From: Diospyros lotus
Taxonomy: Eukaryota; Streptophyta; Magnoliopsida; Ericales; Ebenaceae
DNA: 64,000 nucleotides
Direction of reading: 5' to 3'
NCBI RefSeq assembly: GCF_014633365.1
Contig: NC_068343.1
Location: 30,721,307-30,785,306, forward strand
Below, piece by piece: positions 41,170-54,300 of this stretch. The position numbers were made by a program, and so were the translations under genes. The number at the start of each line of letters is the position of its first letter. Position 1 is the first letter of the stretch. The notes under the pieces are model-generated. The model saw only the letters and a program-made list of their open reading frames with translations, was not told the DNA's origin and did no database searches.

Positions 41170-43357
41170 GATGTCACAACAATAATCAATTAGTCCTATA
41201 CCAATCATCCATTCAATCAATGAATAGCTTATACTATTTACAATATAACAAATGGTTAATACCACCCTATAATTAATGTGATATCTAAAGATTATGCAAT
41301 CAACATTGTACAAATAGAAAGTTCTTCCAACGATTTCAATTTGTCTACGTGAAAAATATTAATATATAATAATGTTTAACATATTATTATAATAAAAATA
41401 AGGGTTAATCATGGAAATAATCCAATTATTTTTGTAAATTTGTAATTTTATCCAATCTTTTTAATTTTAACAATTAGGTTCAAATTGATTCAATTGAATG
41501 CAATTTTATTCAATATATAAAATCGATTTAGAGATAACATATCCATGTTTACTTGATATGTGAGTGTTATGTAATAATAATATTTATAGACCCATATGTA
41601 CAACTTACATACACAACTTGATACTCATCGAATAACTAAATGTTAATGTACGATTTGATGAAATTCAACAAAGCCTGTAGACTAATCTACTAGGTTAGTT
41701 GACAGCTTCTTCTTTTCCCTTTAATGTCATTGCATCCACTAGTTAAATACAAAGAGTGGAGAATAGAGAAGAAACAAACATAATTATATAAATTAAGTAG
41801 GGCATACTACAGGTACACAAGTATAGAGGAAGTGCAACATGTATACATCAACATGATAAAATATTTCATTTAATCAAAGGATCTGACCATCTAACAAGTG
41901 TCTCACTTACCCCCAGGGCATAGGTTGAGCAATCGGGCAAGCGATATGTCGGTGTCAGTCTGATGGATCGTGAGGTCGATTCTTGCCCTACGCAATGAGA
42001 CAACCTCACACCTACGATTTACCTCGCTTGGCGTAATTAGGGGCACGAGCACCAGGGGCCGTATAAGGGTGATCATCCCAAGTGTCTCACTTGAAAAAGA
42101 CAATAAAACTTCCAATCTTTATCCTCAAACAAGAATTCACTATGTCCCATACCAGGAGCTTTGTATAGAAATACAGTATTGCAATTTCCAATCAAGACTA
42201 ACACCCTAGATCACTATTTCAAATGTCCATGGACTAATTTCAAAGCATTATTTATGCAACAACATGTATTCATGGTAAAACAATTCCATGTACATGTAAT
42301 GCACCATACCAATGATGCTCAAACATTTCTTTATCACGGTGATCACACGAATCACACATAACATAAACATTAATTCTAATGAATTAGGTTTCACCCTCTT
42401 GTCTATTTTGCTATGCAAATCTCATTCATTGTTAAAATATCCTACAGTCCCGAAACTAAAAGACAATAATATCTCGACTCAATATGATTCAATTAGACTA
42501 CCATGGTCCCACATTTCATAAATTTCACATCAATAATTCAATTAATTAAATTCTCACAATTTCCCACATTTTTAACAATTTATGCCTAGGACCACTAGTT
42601 TCAAAAAATTGCACTAACACCCTAATCTTTCAAGAATTCACAATTAAATCAACCACTTTCACCAATGACCCTAGGATAACTTGTGTTTTTGTTAACCACA
42701 AGAATATAACTTATTATAGCCAAGCCCACAATTTTCCAAGAATTGCAGTTTACCTCAATAATACACCATTTTTCTTTAAACCTCAATTTTTAACCTATTT
42801 TTGCTCAAATCAACACATTCAAGATCTCCCCTACATACTAGGGGTTCTAGGGAGATGGGTCATGACATCAAATCAATGAAACTACAGAGTGAACTTACCA
42901 AAATCAGCCTTGACGATGGTAGTATGCTTGTCAAAAATATTATTCCTTTTTACCTCAATTTTCACCAACAATTCTTATTTTTTCAATACATGCAAAGTCA
43001 ATACCAAGGTCTTAGAGGTGTAAAGAAGAAGATTATAACTTCAAATCAGAGTAAATATACTAGCTAACTGCCATGCACCTATTGCCTTCTTTATCAGTAA
43101 CCCATGCTTGCTTCAATAGCTTTTCCAACATCATTTCCTCTTCTCCATCAGCTTCTTTTGACAACTTCCTTCTTCTTCTTATTTATTTTCTATATTCTTT
43201 CATCTCAATAGAATGATCAAGAATGTCAAATTATGTATATATAAAACACACTTACATAAAACGTTGGGAGAATTACACATTTACCTTTCCTAAATATCAT
43301 ATAAAGCCCTTTTGGTTCTTCATATATCACCCCATCTGTAATGACCCATTTATTATG

Positions 43358-44350
43358 TGTTATGCCTATAAAAATAGTAATAATAAATAATCCCAAAAGA
43401 AGAAAGGGTATGTGGCAGCCCATCAAGTTTCCACCTGGCCGCTTCATTTAGCCAGGAGGCGACCTCCAGGCAGCATGGAAGCGGCTATAGTGGTCATTTC
43501 CCTTCCCTCCCCCACGTTGCCACACAGCAACGTGGGCCAAGGAAAAGAGAAGAGGGCGTTTCCCTCCCATGCTTCCACGCTGTCGCGTGGTAGCATGGCT
43601 AAGCCCCCCACCCCCCAAGAGACCTCTCTCCGGGGTACTTCACACCCTTGAGGGAGGTCATTCAGGGGTGCCTAATGCACGCTTCTGTGCGCACCTAGGT
43701 ACGTTTGTGTGTGCGCTTAGATATGCACCCTCACATCGATAACCCCGCAAGACTCAGTCAAAATCGCCTCCGAGATGTCCGCCAAGAAAATAGGGTCATT
43801 CGACACATGGATGCCCCTATCATTACAATAAATAAGGGGTCTTTTCCTCCCATTCAGTAGGTAACCTCTCACTCTCGTACTTACTTTTAGCCTTCAAGCA
43901 TTTCACTTCTACGAGGGACTGACTTAAGCATTGGAAGGCCCGCGCGGGGATTCTCACTCGAGCCCCTAACTGATTTTCTTTCTAGCAGATCATCCATAGC
44001 TCTCAACCTAGCCAAGGGACTCATCCATCGCTATTATGACCCCCAAGAGACTCGTCCATCACTACTGTGACCCCCGGGAGACTCATCCATCGCTGTTACT
44101 ACCCCTAGGGGACTCATCCATCACTGTCACTCCATCTCATGAAACTCGCCCATCTCTCCCGATAATCACTCATCATTTAGACAATCCGCACGTCACCCAT
44201 TGCCCGAAGAAGTCATCTATCCCCCGAGTGAGTCATCCATCGCTCGGATACACTACTCGGTAGTCATCCATTACTTGGATCAGCCATATGAGGGTCATTC
44301 ATCGACAGTTTCCCCTTTTACAAATTTATTGTTGTAACCATGTAACAACA
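43358..44350 (+). repeat. 5' LTR of the gag-protease Tat element
   Basis: 993 bp. It has the TGGCAGCCC and GGAGGCGACCTCCAGG words near the start, a TACAATAAATAAGGGG TATA-like box near 43825, GCACGTCACCC, and repeated ACTCATCCATCGCT units (44020-44300). It matches the 3' LTR through all of these. Confidence 0.88.
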
Positions 44351-44372
44351 ATTGACGTTGTCTGTGGGAAAC
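44351..44372 (+). other. Primer binding site of the gag-protease Tat element
   Basis: ATTGACGTTGTCTGTGGGAA directly after the LTR. It looks like the TTGGCGCCGTCTGTGGGAA type of Tat elements after C-to-T and G-to-A decay at CG sites. Confidence 0.7.
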
Positions 44373-44402
44373 TAACAAAAAGCTAAGAAACCCTCATTCA
44401 CC

Positions 44403-46850
44403 ATGGCACAAACTCAAAGCAGTCGACAGACTCTCTCTCGTGGGGCACAATCACCTCAACAAGAGACCCTCCCTCATGTGGAAGATCAACATCAAACTTC
44501 TTGTGAGGGTCAGCCACCCCTCACCTATCAGTCCGCTCGTGAGGGCTAGCTCCCCCTCATCCATCAGTCCCCACGTGAGGCTCATCCACCCCTCACTCAG
44601 CAGTCGCCCTTCCTAGGGCATTCACATCCATTGGACATTTAGTTCCAAGCTTCACCATTTATCAATTCACATGCCCTTCCGGGGCCTTATTTTCCTCATC
44701 ACATTGGCTCAAGTGTACCAACCCCACCCATGGTTCCTCTAGCTGAGTACGAAGTGTTGCGAGAGCAGCACATTTAAGGGATGCAAGCCCTTCGTGAAAT
44801 GGCTAGGATATTGCAAGGTTTGGTTTCTCGAGCCTCGATGCCAGCTACCTTGAGAAAGTTTATACCAGAAATAGTTCCGTCCAATGGGGCACATCAAGAG
44901 GTTCTAGGAAATGGCTCTTATCAAGAGGCTACTCCGACTTTCATGCACAATCTGCCCCTTCTCGAAACAACCAACCAAGGTCTCCTACTCGAAGGACTCT
45001 TACCCAAACCTCCCCATGCCAAGAAAATCAAGGAAGGGTCGAGCATCAAAAGGCAAGTGGGTGAAGCCCTCATAGGGGGAGATACACCAAGACAGTAGCC
45101 AGCACCCCCATAGAGAAAGGATAAAACTCTTTTGAACTAGCATCAAGGCGGAATGATGAGCTCAATGACAACCCTACGATCTTTAGTGCCTGGGAGATAA
45201 TGGATATGAAGAAAATGATTGAACAGGTGTTGCAGCAAAATAAGTTATTACTAGTTTCAGAAGAGCAATCACGAGGGAGGCTGCCATTTGTGGTAGAAGT
45301 AATGGAAAAACCCTTACCTAGAAAATTTAGGATGCCCCAAATAACCACTTACTCTGGCAAGGATGATCGTTACGATCACATGCAGAATTACGAGTCTTTG
45401 ATGATGCTCCATGGACGAGATGACGCGATAATATGTAGGGCCTTCCCGTTAACCCTAGTTGAACATGCTCGGGCTTGGTTTAATGGTTTACCCGAAGCAT
45501 CAATTTCCTTGTTTGGGCAACTAAAGGCGAAATTTATCAAAGCATTCATTATTAATAGCCAAAGGAAGAAAGACGCGACATACCTCCTTAGCATTCGACA
45601 GGGGAGCAAAGAGACCCTACACCATTATGTGGACAGATTTCGGAATGCTACACTTGAGATTCACAACCTACCGATTGAGATGGTAGTGTCCGCCATGTTC
45701 CAAGGGGCGCAGCTGACTTCTTTCCAAGAATCCCTCTCTCTAGACTATCCAAAATCCTTGGCAGATTTGTTCGTCAGGGCCAATAAATATATACACCATA
45801 CAGAAGTAATGAGGACTGTAGTAATGGATGAAGACAGGGAGCGAAAAAGAAAGGAACGAGATATTGAAGAAGACCTTGATCGGCGAGAAGAGAGGGCTCG
45901 AAGAGTGGATGATGTCAGACCCCAGTTCAATCACTAAACCCGGCTTACCCAACCTCAGTCTGCCATATTGGCAGCCATAGAAGGATTAGGCCTAAGCAAA
46001 CTTCCAAAAAAGGTGGATTGACCTATAGGGAAGAATCAGGATGAGTATTGTCGATACCATAGGACTCATGGTCATTCCACTGATCAATGTCGGGAATTGA
46101 AAAATCAAATTGAGATGCTTATCCGGGAAGAACACTTACAAAGATATGAACAAGAAGAATAGGGAAATAACAAGGAGCCACAAAGAAGGGAAGAGATGTC
46201 TGAAACACAGGAAATACATAATCCAAGACAACAAGAGAGAGAAAGCAACTACAGACAGAATCCCCCTTTGGATAATAAACCAATACATCAGGTTATACGC
46301 GTAATTTTGGGTGGCGAAACCTTAGCTGGTGACAGCTCCTTTTCCCGAAAGGCCTATGCCCATTTGGCCTACGAGGTCAATTCGGTAATGGAGGTTAGAG
46401 AAAATGAAGAGCCTATTATGTTCACACCAATCGACATAGGAGATGTACTCATTCCACATGATGATCCGATGGTAATCTCAGTTGTCATTGCAAAGCACCC
46501 AATTGAGAGAATTTTGGTAGACAATGGCAGCTCAGTCATCTCATTTATTGGAATTGCTTCGAGCAAATGCACATTTCCTAAGATCACCTGAAAAAGGTCT
46601 CTTCCCCTTTATATAGTTTTACCAGGGAGACTATCCCGATGGCTAGTTCAATTCAATTGCCAGTCACATTGGGCTCTAATCCTCAAAGCATAACACGCTA
46701 GGCTTGCTTTATAGTGGTTAAAGCCTCATCAACTGCATACAATATAATTTTTGGTCGTCCCTTGCTCAACGACATGAGAGTTGTAGTTTCTTCCTGCTAT
46801 CTATTGATGAAATTTCCTACACCCTGAGGAGTGTGACAAGTCCGGGAGGA
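44403..46850 (+). pseudogene. gag-pro: Tat-type gag and protease, broken
   Basis: It begins at ATG 44403 (MAQTQSSRQTLSRG), with in-frame stops before 44781. A frameshift separates 44781-45098 from 45200-45937, which carries the gag domain (PQITTYSGKDDRYDHMQNYE, EHARAWFNGLPEASI, KAFIINSQRKKDATYLLSIR) and a charged tail. In the same frame after a stop comes a C-H-C knuckle-like segment (EYCRYHRTHGHSTDQC, 46046-46095), then the aspartic protease region (46196-46591) with ILVDNGSS as the active-site triplet region. The last recognisable piece (IIFGRPLLNDMRVVVS) ends near 46850. Gag builds the particle and protease cleaves it. The reading is interrupted at least four times. Confidence 0.85.
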
Positions 46851-47130
46851 TCAACGGAAGGCCCGCACGTGCTATGTTGCATCTACAAAAGGGAAACAGA
46901 GTGAAAAGACTTTATTGATTGCCAAGAAAACTATGCAAGATTGAGTTGTATTATTTCCTTTATTTGAATTACTTGCATCGTAATAATATGAGTTCAAAAT
47001 GGTATTGTGGATGTAGGCACATTTGGCTAAACCACATCAAAATTCTTGTACTCACTTTTGCAAATAAATTATCATTATGGCGTCCACTATTATCCACCAG
47101 ATTCCATCAAGGGTTTTTTGTCGAACGAAA
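46851..47130 (+). other. Unassigned region after protease
   Basis: Where reverse transcriptase would be expected, only short frames are found (for example 46919-47173) with no recognisable domain. It leads straight into the tandem repeats. Confidence 0.45.
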
Positions 47131-47900
47131 GACCCATTGCCCTGCGCGTAGCCCGGAAGGAAATGAAAGCTAAAAGCTCGTTGCCCTGCGCATAGCCCGA
47201 CAATGAAGTGAAAGCTAAAAGCTTGTTGCCCTACTCATAACCCGGCAACTAGGGAGATAACAAGCCCATTGTCCCTCGCGTAGTCCAACAATAGGGGGAA
47301 AATAAGACATTGTCCCGCACATAACCTGACAATGGGGTGAAAATAAAATTATTGTCTCGCACAAATCCCGACAAAAAAGAGCCATAATATCTGTTACCCC
47401 ACGAGCAACCTACACCGCTTCGCTTGGTGACCTGAGTGCCATTGCCCTACAACTAGCCCGGCAACGAGGTAAACACAGAAAGACCCGTTGTCTTGCTAAC
47501 AGCCCAGCCACAAGGTGAAAACAAGTCTGTTGCCCTGCTCATACGTTGGCAACAAGGAAAAACCAAAACTAATCGTGGATGTAGGCGTTATGCTGAACTG
47601 CGAAAACAAAATATGTATATTCTTTATAATCGTAGATGTAGGCCTTATGCCGAACCGCAAAAATAGAATATTTCTGCTATTTAATTGTGGACTTAGGCGT
47701 CATGTCGAATCATAAGAATAAAATATTGCAAATGTAAACACTACGCTCACAATACCAGCGAGCATGTACACGTGAAACTAGGGAGCCGCAACATTGTAAC
47801 AAAAAGGCCTATTGCCCTGCTCACAACCTAGTAATAAGGAGGCAAGAACATCCTATTGCCTCGCAAGCAGCCTTACAAAGAGAATGCATGAGACCGTTGT
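47131..47900 (+). repeat. Degenerate 41-45 bp tandem repeat in the 3' region
   Basis: Units such as GTTGCCCTGCGCATAGCCCG then ACAATGAAGTGAAAG recur from 47132 to about 47560 and again at 47805-47890. In between, 47570-47715 has a different repeat of about 65 bp built on GTGGATGTAGGCGTTATGC then CGAACCGC. Such 3' arrays are known in Tat-type elements. Confidence 0.8.
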
Positions 47901-48590
47901 CCTATGATACATTGAGGGAGCATAATATTAGTGGCCCCGCAAGTGACTTACGCTCTTTGCCTGGTGTTTGAATGGTGCAATAGTCGTTGTCCTAGAAGAA
48001 GAGTATCATATTCATCATTTTGAAAGTAATTCGATAAACCAAAAAATGGAACGCCAATCATCATGAACACCCTTGATTCGAAAAAAAATCCCCAAGATGC
48101 CAATTTATCTCTCGACAAAATGTAGATAAATATATGTGCCAAATAACATCATGATCACTCTTGACTTGATTTGAAGATCTTTCCGAGCCCCCGTCACCTT
48201 AGGAGCTGGGAGCGTATGAAGACATCGTGTCTATACTCCTAGAAGATGAAGAACTAAATGCATAGACCATTGCTGCAAGGGTAGGAGCTTCAGCACATCA
48301 TGCCAAGACTCTGCCACATCCTCTTGAAACCATTGGCGCTTATGAGAAGTCGAAATATAAAAATGCCAGAGCTACAAATAACGCTAAAGACTCGTTGAAA
48401 CAATGGCTAAATGAGCAGCTCAAGTCTCTTTTTATAATGGCACATAGGGGGAAAAATGCCAAAGACAACTACAAAAGACGTGAAGACAGAGAAGATGGAT
48501 ATAGAAAAATTTTCTCAAAACAAGAATGATCTCTTGAAAATAGAGTGGCAGCACAAGTAAAATACTTTTTCTCCCGGCATACCCCACAGA
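47901..48590 (+). other. 3' untranslated part of the gag-protease Tat element
   Basis: No recognisable frame. It separates the tandem repeats from the PPT. Confidence 0.5.
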
Positions 48591-48606
48591 AAGAGTAGGG
48601 AGCAAT
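48591..48606 (+). other. Polypurine tract of the gag-protease Tat element
   Basis: AAAGAGTAGGGAGCAAT immediately before the LTR start TGTTATG. Confidence 0.75.
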
Positions 48607-51600
48607 TGTTATGCCTGTAAAAGTAGTAAAAATAAATAATCCCAAAAGAAGAAAGGCCACGTGGCAGCCCTTTAGGTTACCACTTAACTGCTTCATGTAA
48701 CTAGGAGGCGGCCTCCAGGACGCATGGAAGCGACCACTATGGCCGCTTCCCTTCCCTCCCCCACATTGCCACGTGGTAACGTGGGCTAAGGAAAAAAGAA
48801 GGGGTGTTTCCCCCCACGCTGCCATGTCGTGGCTAAGCCCCCCACCCCCGATAGACTTCTCTTGGGGGTACTTCACACCCTCGAGGGAGGTCTCTCAGCG
48901 CCTCTACGTGCGCACCCGCGTACGCTTGCGTGTGCGCTTAGCTATGCACCCTCGCGCCGATAACCCCACAAGAGTCGGTCAAAACCACCTCCAAGATGCC
49001 CGCCAAGAAAATTGGGTCATTCGACACATGGATGCCCCTCTCAATGCTATAAATAAGGGGTATTTTCTTCTCGTTCAGTAGGCAACCTCTCACTCTCGTA
49101 CTTACTTTTTGCCTTCAAGCATTTCACTTCTACGAGGGATTGACTTAAGTATCGGAGGGTCCGCGCAGGGATTCTCACCCGCGCCCCTAACTGATTTTCT
49201 TTCCAGTAGGTCATCCATAGCTCTCAACCTAGCCAAGTGTAACGCCCCGCTCCTACTTACAGGTGTTACTCGTGAACAATTACCCGAATTGCCCACCTGC
49301 CCGGCCTTAGGTGAAGGGTGGACCATATTTCAAGACGAAACGCCCTAGATGGGAACTAGGCTCGTCCTTCCCTTCCCTCAACCCCAGGATTCACTAACAG
49401 AATTGGGCTTCAACCACACTGCATTTGATTGAAAAGAAAACTCATGAAGATGCCCAACCACCATTTTCTTATTTACTATTTAATTTCTTTCCATCCAAGA
49501 ATTTTTACCGGACTCCATAAATCACCATTAAAATCAATCCATTGATTGATTACTAATTTTGGAGAAAAAACTCATCATTTTCAATTTTCCAAAATTTCGG
49601 CATTTCTCCCCAAATGCCCGAAAAACCCCTTTATTTTGAAAATTCCTCCGGGGCCCAAAATTAATTTGGAAATGCCCCCCTTAATTCCCAAAATTCCAAA
49701 TTTTAAAAAAAAATTGGCTGACAGGGCCCTCTGGCATGCCCGGGGCCCGAGCGGGGCCCCGCTGGCCTTCCGCGCAGCCACTGCCGCCCGACCGCGCGCG
49801 GCCACTACTGCCTGTGCGTGCGGCCCTACCCGCGCGCGCCCGGCCACCCATGCTGCCCTGCCTGCGCACGCGGGGCTGCTGCCTGCTACTTCTAACTTCT
49901 TCTTTTTTTCTTGGGCTTTTAAATCCCAAATTTTTCAGAATATTACACACCTCTAAATGCCTTTAAAATATCCACTTCTCACATTCTAAACCCTCTTTTT
50001 CTTCCTAATTAAGGCTTAAGCAGCACCCTTGATCCTTCCACAACAACTTATACCAAAAGTGAGATTTAACCTAGGCTTCAACATGCCATAAACCTCAATC
50101 TCATTTCAATTTAAAATCAACACTTCAAAAGAAAATACACTCATAACTTTGGCTTTAAAAAGCCATTATCAATCAAATAAGTTTACATTTCTTAAATCAA
50201 CACCACAACCTAGGCTTCCATAAGCCATAAATTTACAACAAGCAAACAAATATACACCAAGAGCTTCCCACCACAAGCTTGCAACTTTCCCTTTTCTCTT
50301 TGATATAAAACAACCTACAAGGGGAGGGTAAAACCTCATGAGCCACAAAGCTCAGTAAGGGTGCATATGCAAAGTAAATACAAGCATAACAAGTTTATTT
50401 AATGGCAAATGCATGCAAGCATGGTTAGGTTATTCCATCCTCACAACCCAACATGGTTTGAGGCATCAACCCACCATTTCTTTCCCACCCCATGGCCATA
50501 GGTCTCATGAACAAATAAAGCATGCAAAGAGATACATAAAAGTTTATGCAACCTACTTACAATGCAATGCAAGGCCTCCTCCACATGAGGTCATCCCTTA
50601 CCTCATTCTTGAACTTATAAATCTTCATTTCAAGAGAGCTTCCATCTTCATTTTCTCCCATCTAAGATGACATTCAAACAAGAACTCACTTTACACACAA
50701 GCATACTAAAATAAAGAGAAGAAAGAATTAACTTACCTTGATTTCTTCTTCTTCTTCTTCACTTTTCCCTCCATGGAAGACTTCTTTCTCTCTCTTTCTT
50801 TCATTCCTTCTTCATTTCTTTCTCCAAATAGCCAAAGGAAGAGAAGACTTCCTTACTTTCCATTTTATACTAGTTTCCATATTTCAAGAATGCATCCTAG
50901 CCATTCACTAAAGGCACAATCCATGTGCTTAAGGGAAAACTAAATCTCAACCATCCATTTTAATAAACAAGACTTCTCTCTTGGAGAAAACACAAGAAGC
51001 ACAATCCATGCCATTTGGTCTTCTTAGATCTCCACCCTTGATCTTGTCTTGAAATCCCAAAAATAGAATTTTTTTTCCATTTATTTAATTTGGTCATTTT
51101 TCCCCCATCACATGAGAGACCACTTTGAATGACATAATCACTTTCTTTCACATTTAAATAAATCCCACAATTTTCCAACGCATTAATGGGTGACCATTTT
51201 TCTATTTTTCATTAGATTTATTTAATTCACCATAAATTCAAGCATTAATGGAGACCATTTACTTTTCTTTTGGATTTTTCTTTTAATCCAACACCATTAT
51301 GCTTCTCATTAAATGCTTGAAAGACTAAAATCATTTCTTTTGCATTTATTTAAATCATTCTCCAACTCATAATTCCACATATATATATATGCCCCCACAT
51401 TTCTAATATATATTTTTCTCTCAAATTTCCAAGATTATGCCAAGTGTCACTCTAAGACACAAACTTGGCTTCCAATTCTTTATCTTGGTCCTCCATGTGG
51501 CATTACCACATTAATTCACCATTTTAGGGAAAATTAATTATTTTCTCAAATAATAGAACATCCACCATTTTCCCAATATTCCATAATTAAATTCCTTTAT

Positions 51601-52240
51601 GGAATTAATTCCAAAATTACCAAAATATCCTTTATGAATTTATTAATCCCATATATCTCCACATAAATACCAAATTGGGATTTTATTCACTTATTCACCT
51701 AATTCCACATAGGAATTATTTCCAATTTATCAAAATACCCTTTATTGGACTTTACTATCCAAATTACCAAAATACCCCTCTCATAGGGCACCCTTAATCT
51801 TAAGAATTCATCACCTCCTCAAAGGGTATTTTTGGAAGTTTTCTTACTTCCTTTCCTATTCTCTTAACACCGGTTACACCAGGTGTTACACCAAGGGACT
51901 CGTCCATCGATGCTGTGACCCCCGGGAGACTCATCCATAGTTGTTGTAACCCCCGGAAGACTCATCCATCGTTGTTGCTACCCCCAGGAGACTCATCCAT
52001 CGCTGTCACTCCACCCTGGGAGACTCACCCATCTCTCCCGATAATCACTCATCACTTGGACAATCCACATGTCATCCATTTCCTGAAAGAGTCATCCATC
52101 ACTCAGATACACCACACGAGAGTCATCCATCACTCAGATACACCACACGAGAGTCATCCATCGCTCAGATCAGCCATACAAGGGTTATCCATTGACAGTT
52201 TCCTCTTTTATGAATTTATTATTGTAATCGTGTAACAACA
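48607..52240 (+). repeat. 3' LTR of the gag-protease Tat element (interrupted)
   Basis: 48607-49237 and 51896-52240 are the LTR, about 976 bp; the rest is the solo LTR at 49238. The break falls after TCTCAACCTAGCCAAG. The partner LTR reads straight through at 44000-44020. Confidence 0.88.
49238..51890. mobile_element. Solo LTR, TGTAACGCCCCGCTCC family
   Basis: It starts TGTAACGCCCCGCTCC and ends ACACCAGGTGTTACA, flanked by a perfect CCAAG (49233-49237 and 51891-51895). The empty site in the partner LTR confirms it. Its left 150 bases are the reverse complement of the right end of 26329-28959, and the lengths are 2653 and 2631 bp. It has a very GC-rich core at 49725-49880 and a CTTCTTCTTCTTCTTC run near 50746. 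Frames in the GC-rich core look compositional. Confidence 0.88.
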
Positions 52241-54300
52241 TTACGAATTAATGTAAATTTGTGTGTATGGAATTAATTAGAAAAAAATTAAAATTTATGT
52301 ATTTTTGGTCAAGGGTGTTTTAGCAATTATTTAGAAATATTGGGGTTTAAGTGTAATTTTGGAAACTAGTGGCTGAATCTTGTTAAATATAAGTTGCGCG
52401 CCATGATAACGAAGGGAGCATGTAGGAGAGATGGTCGCGCGCGTGAAGGGGCTAAGGAAGGTCATGGGATCAAACCCGCAGCCAAGCATGGAAAAAAGCT
52501 AGGTTTTTAAACCCAACCAGGCTCCAAAATAACGTTGTTTCAAGGGAGCATCTGGAGCCCATGCGCGTGGCCGTGCGCCCATGCATGGCCATGCCGCACC
52601 ACGCAGGGCCCTGCGGCATGCCACGCAGCTTCCAGCTAGTGCTACCTGTCCAAACAACCATGCCACATGTCTCACCTGTTATTTTTCCATTAGAATTGAT
52701 CTCCCTTGCTTCCATGATGCTCCTACGATGTTCTTTTCTCTTAGCCTATAAATAGGTAGTGATGTTTGAGTGAAATAGAAAGATTTCGGGAAGAAATTTG
52801 GGAAAATTTTGGTGGCGTGGGCTTAAGTTGTGACGTCAGCGACCCAGGTACATTGCAAAGGTTAAGGAAAAATATCTAAGGCAAGTTCATGCTTCTATTT
52901 TTGCAATTTCAGTTCCTCTCTTTGCAAGTTCTCTTCCTATTTTTGTAAATTCATGCTTCTATTTTTGCAAGTTATTTCCTTTTTCTAGTAAATTATTTCA
53001 TGGTTCTTGTTTACCCACACATCTTGACATTTGCATTATGTGTAAGAAAAAATTATAATTGACACATAAGGTAATTTTTACCCATATTTACGTGTGGGTA
53101 AAACCCTCAAATTCTTGTAGTGTCAAATAGGTTTTTGTATCATCTTATCTTCCTTTGGGAATGATACTTTATTGAGGACATGCAAGGTTTGGATGTTGTC
53201 TTGCATGGGTTTTGTCTCTCATGTATGTTGCCTCGAGTAATTGTATGTCAGTTATATGCAATAGGCCATTATAATTTGCATAGCGTGATGATGCATAGAG
53301 CATGTACTTGAAAATAATTTTAAAATGTGTAAAGATTTCAAGATATGCGCAGCGGACGAGTTCGCAGACTATATATTCATAGAGAAAGCTTTGGCTTAGA
53401 GAAGAACTTCAATCCCATGTTTATGATATGGACTTCGGTCCCATGGTTATGATATAGACTCTGATCCCATGGTTATGTTTTTTTAAAAGATTGCATAAAA
53501 GCACGAACGCATGTTTCATCATGTTATCATGTAGAATGGGAAATGGGATGTGGGTGAGTGCTTTAAATGTCATTCATAACTCTATTTGCTTCTCGATACC
53601 CATGATACTCATGCTCACTTTCTTTCAGTTTTACTACTGGACCTTTTGACTCATATTTGCTTGCATCATTTCAAGTAAAGGTAAGGCTAAAGAAGTGGAC
53701 GAGCCAAGTGAAATTGAAGCCATGGGGTAGATGTGTGTACAGAATCGTCTCAACTTGAAGGTCCTTGGGAGTTGTTTTTGAGATGTGTAATACTAAGTTA
53801 CGTTTTGTTTATGTTCTAGATTGTACCCCTAAAGGGATATGTTGGGTATGTTGACCCTAATATGTATTTGACTATAAGTAATGATATATGAGTATAGCTT
53901 CCATTGTTAATATCAAGGAATAATCGTAACGCTTCTAAATTGGGTTTTGCGTATATGCCATCTTTTTTGACAGACCCTTTTCAAAATCCTCAAAGGCAGG
54001 GTCTTCGGTGATGGAGATGTTATAATTATCGGAGCATGTCTAAGCAAGAAATTGAGGTAAATTTAGGGGCGTTACACCATCTCTTTTTTTTTTTTTTTAT
54101 TCCATAAATGCATTTGCCACATGTGCCCTCATTTAGTAATTTCTCGTTGAGTTGCACACTTTAATCTTAAATTTCCTTGAACCCTAAAATATTCTTGAAT
54201 TCACCCTAAGGTATACTCATCCTATTTTGGCCACTCAAATTTCACCTTTTATCCCCCGTCCCTTTTTGATTCAGAAGATTACATAATATAGGGTATTACA

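Larger units (their letters stand above)
43358..52240 (+). mobile_element. Tat-type Ty3/gypsy element with gag and protease only
   Basis: LTRs start TGTTATGCCT and end GTAACAACA. The flanks are TTATG (43353-43357) and TTACG (52241-52245). The plus strand has 5' LTR, PBS, gag, zinc-knuckle-like region, protease, tandem repeats, PPT and 3' LTR. Without the solo LTR at 49238-51890 it is about 6.2 kb. No reverse transcriptase, RNase H or integrase is recognisable after the protease, so it is non-autonomous by deletion or origin. Several stops and a frameshift add decay. Confidence 0.88.
43337..54076. mobile_element. Solo LTR cut by a Tat-type element
   Basis: It starts TGTAATGACCC and ends AATTTAGGGGCGTTACA, flanked by a perfect CCATC (43332-43336 and 54077-54081). 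Only 43337-43357 and 52246-54076 are its own sequence, about 1850 bp; the rest is the Tat-type element. It contains repeated GCAAGTT words at 52880-52975 and a TATAAATAGG box near 52746. No gene is present. Confidence 0.82.
41170..54300. mobile_element. Old TGTAACACCCC-family LTR, outermost layer of a nest
   Basis: The right end AATATAGGGTATTACA (54285-54300) is the family terminus. 41170-43336 and 54082-54300 are the parts not belonging to the insertion at 43337-54076. The order of 41900-43330 resembles 38280-39300 of the 37861 copy. The left terminus is degraded or truncated and no target duplication was found, so the outer limit is approximate. Confidence 0.5.

Noticed and set aside
45070..45952. 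Minus-strand frames over the Tat gag
   Set aside because: Antisense shadows of the gag domain on the plus strand.
47131..47560. CRISPR-like regular repeats of 41-45 bp
   Set aside because: Contiguous degenerate tandem repeats with no unique spacers, in the 3' region of a retrotransposon.
49546..49966. Several proline/alanine/arginine-rich frames
   Set aside because: Shadows of the GC-rich core of a solo LTR, open in many frames at once.
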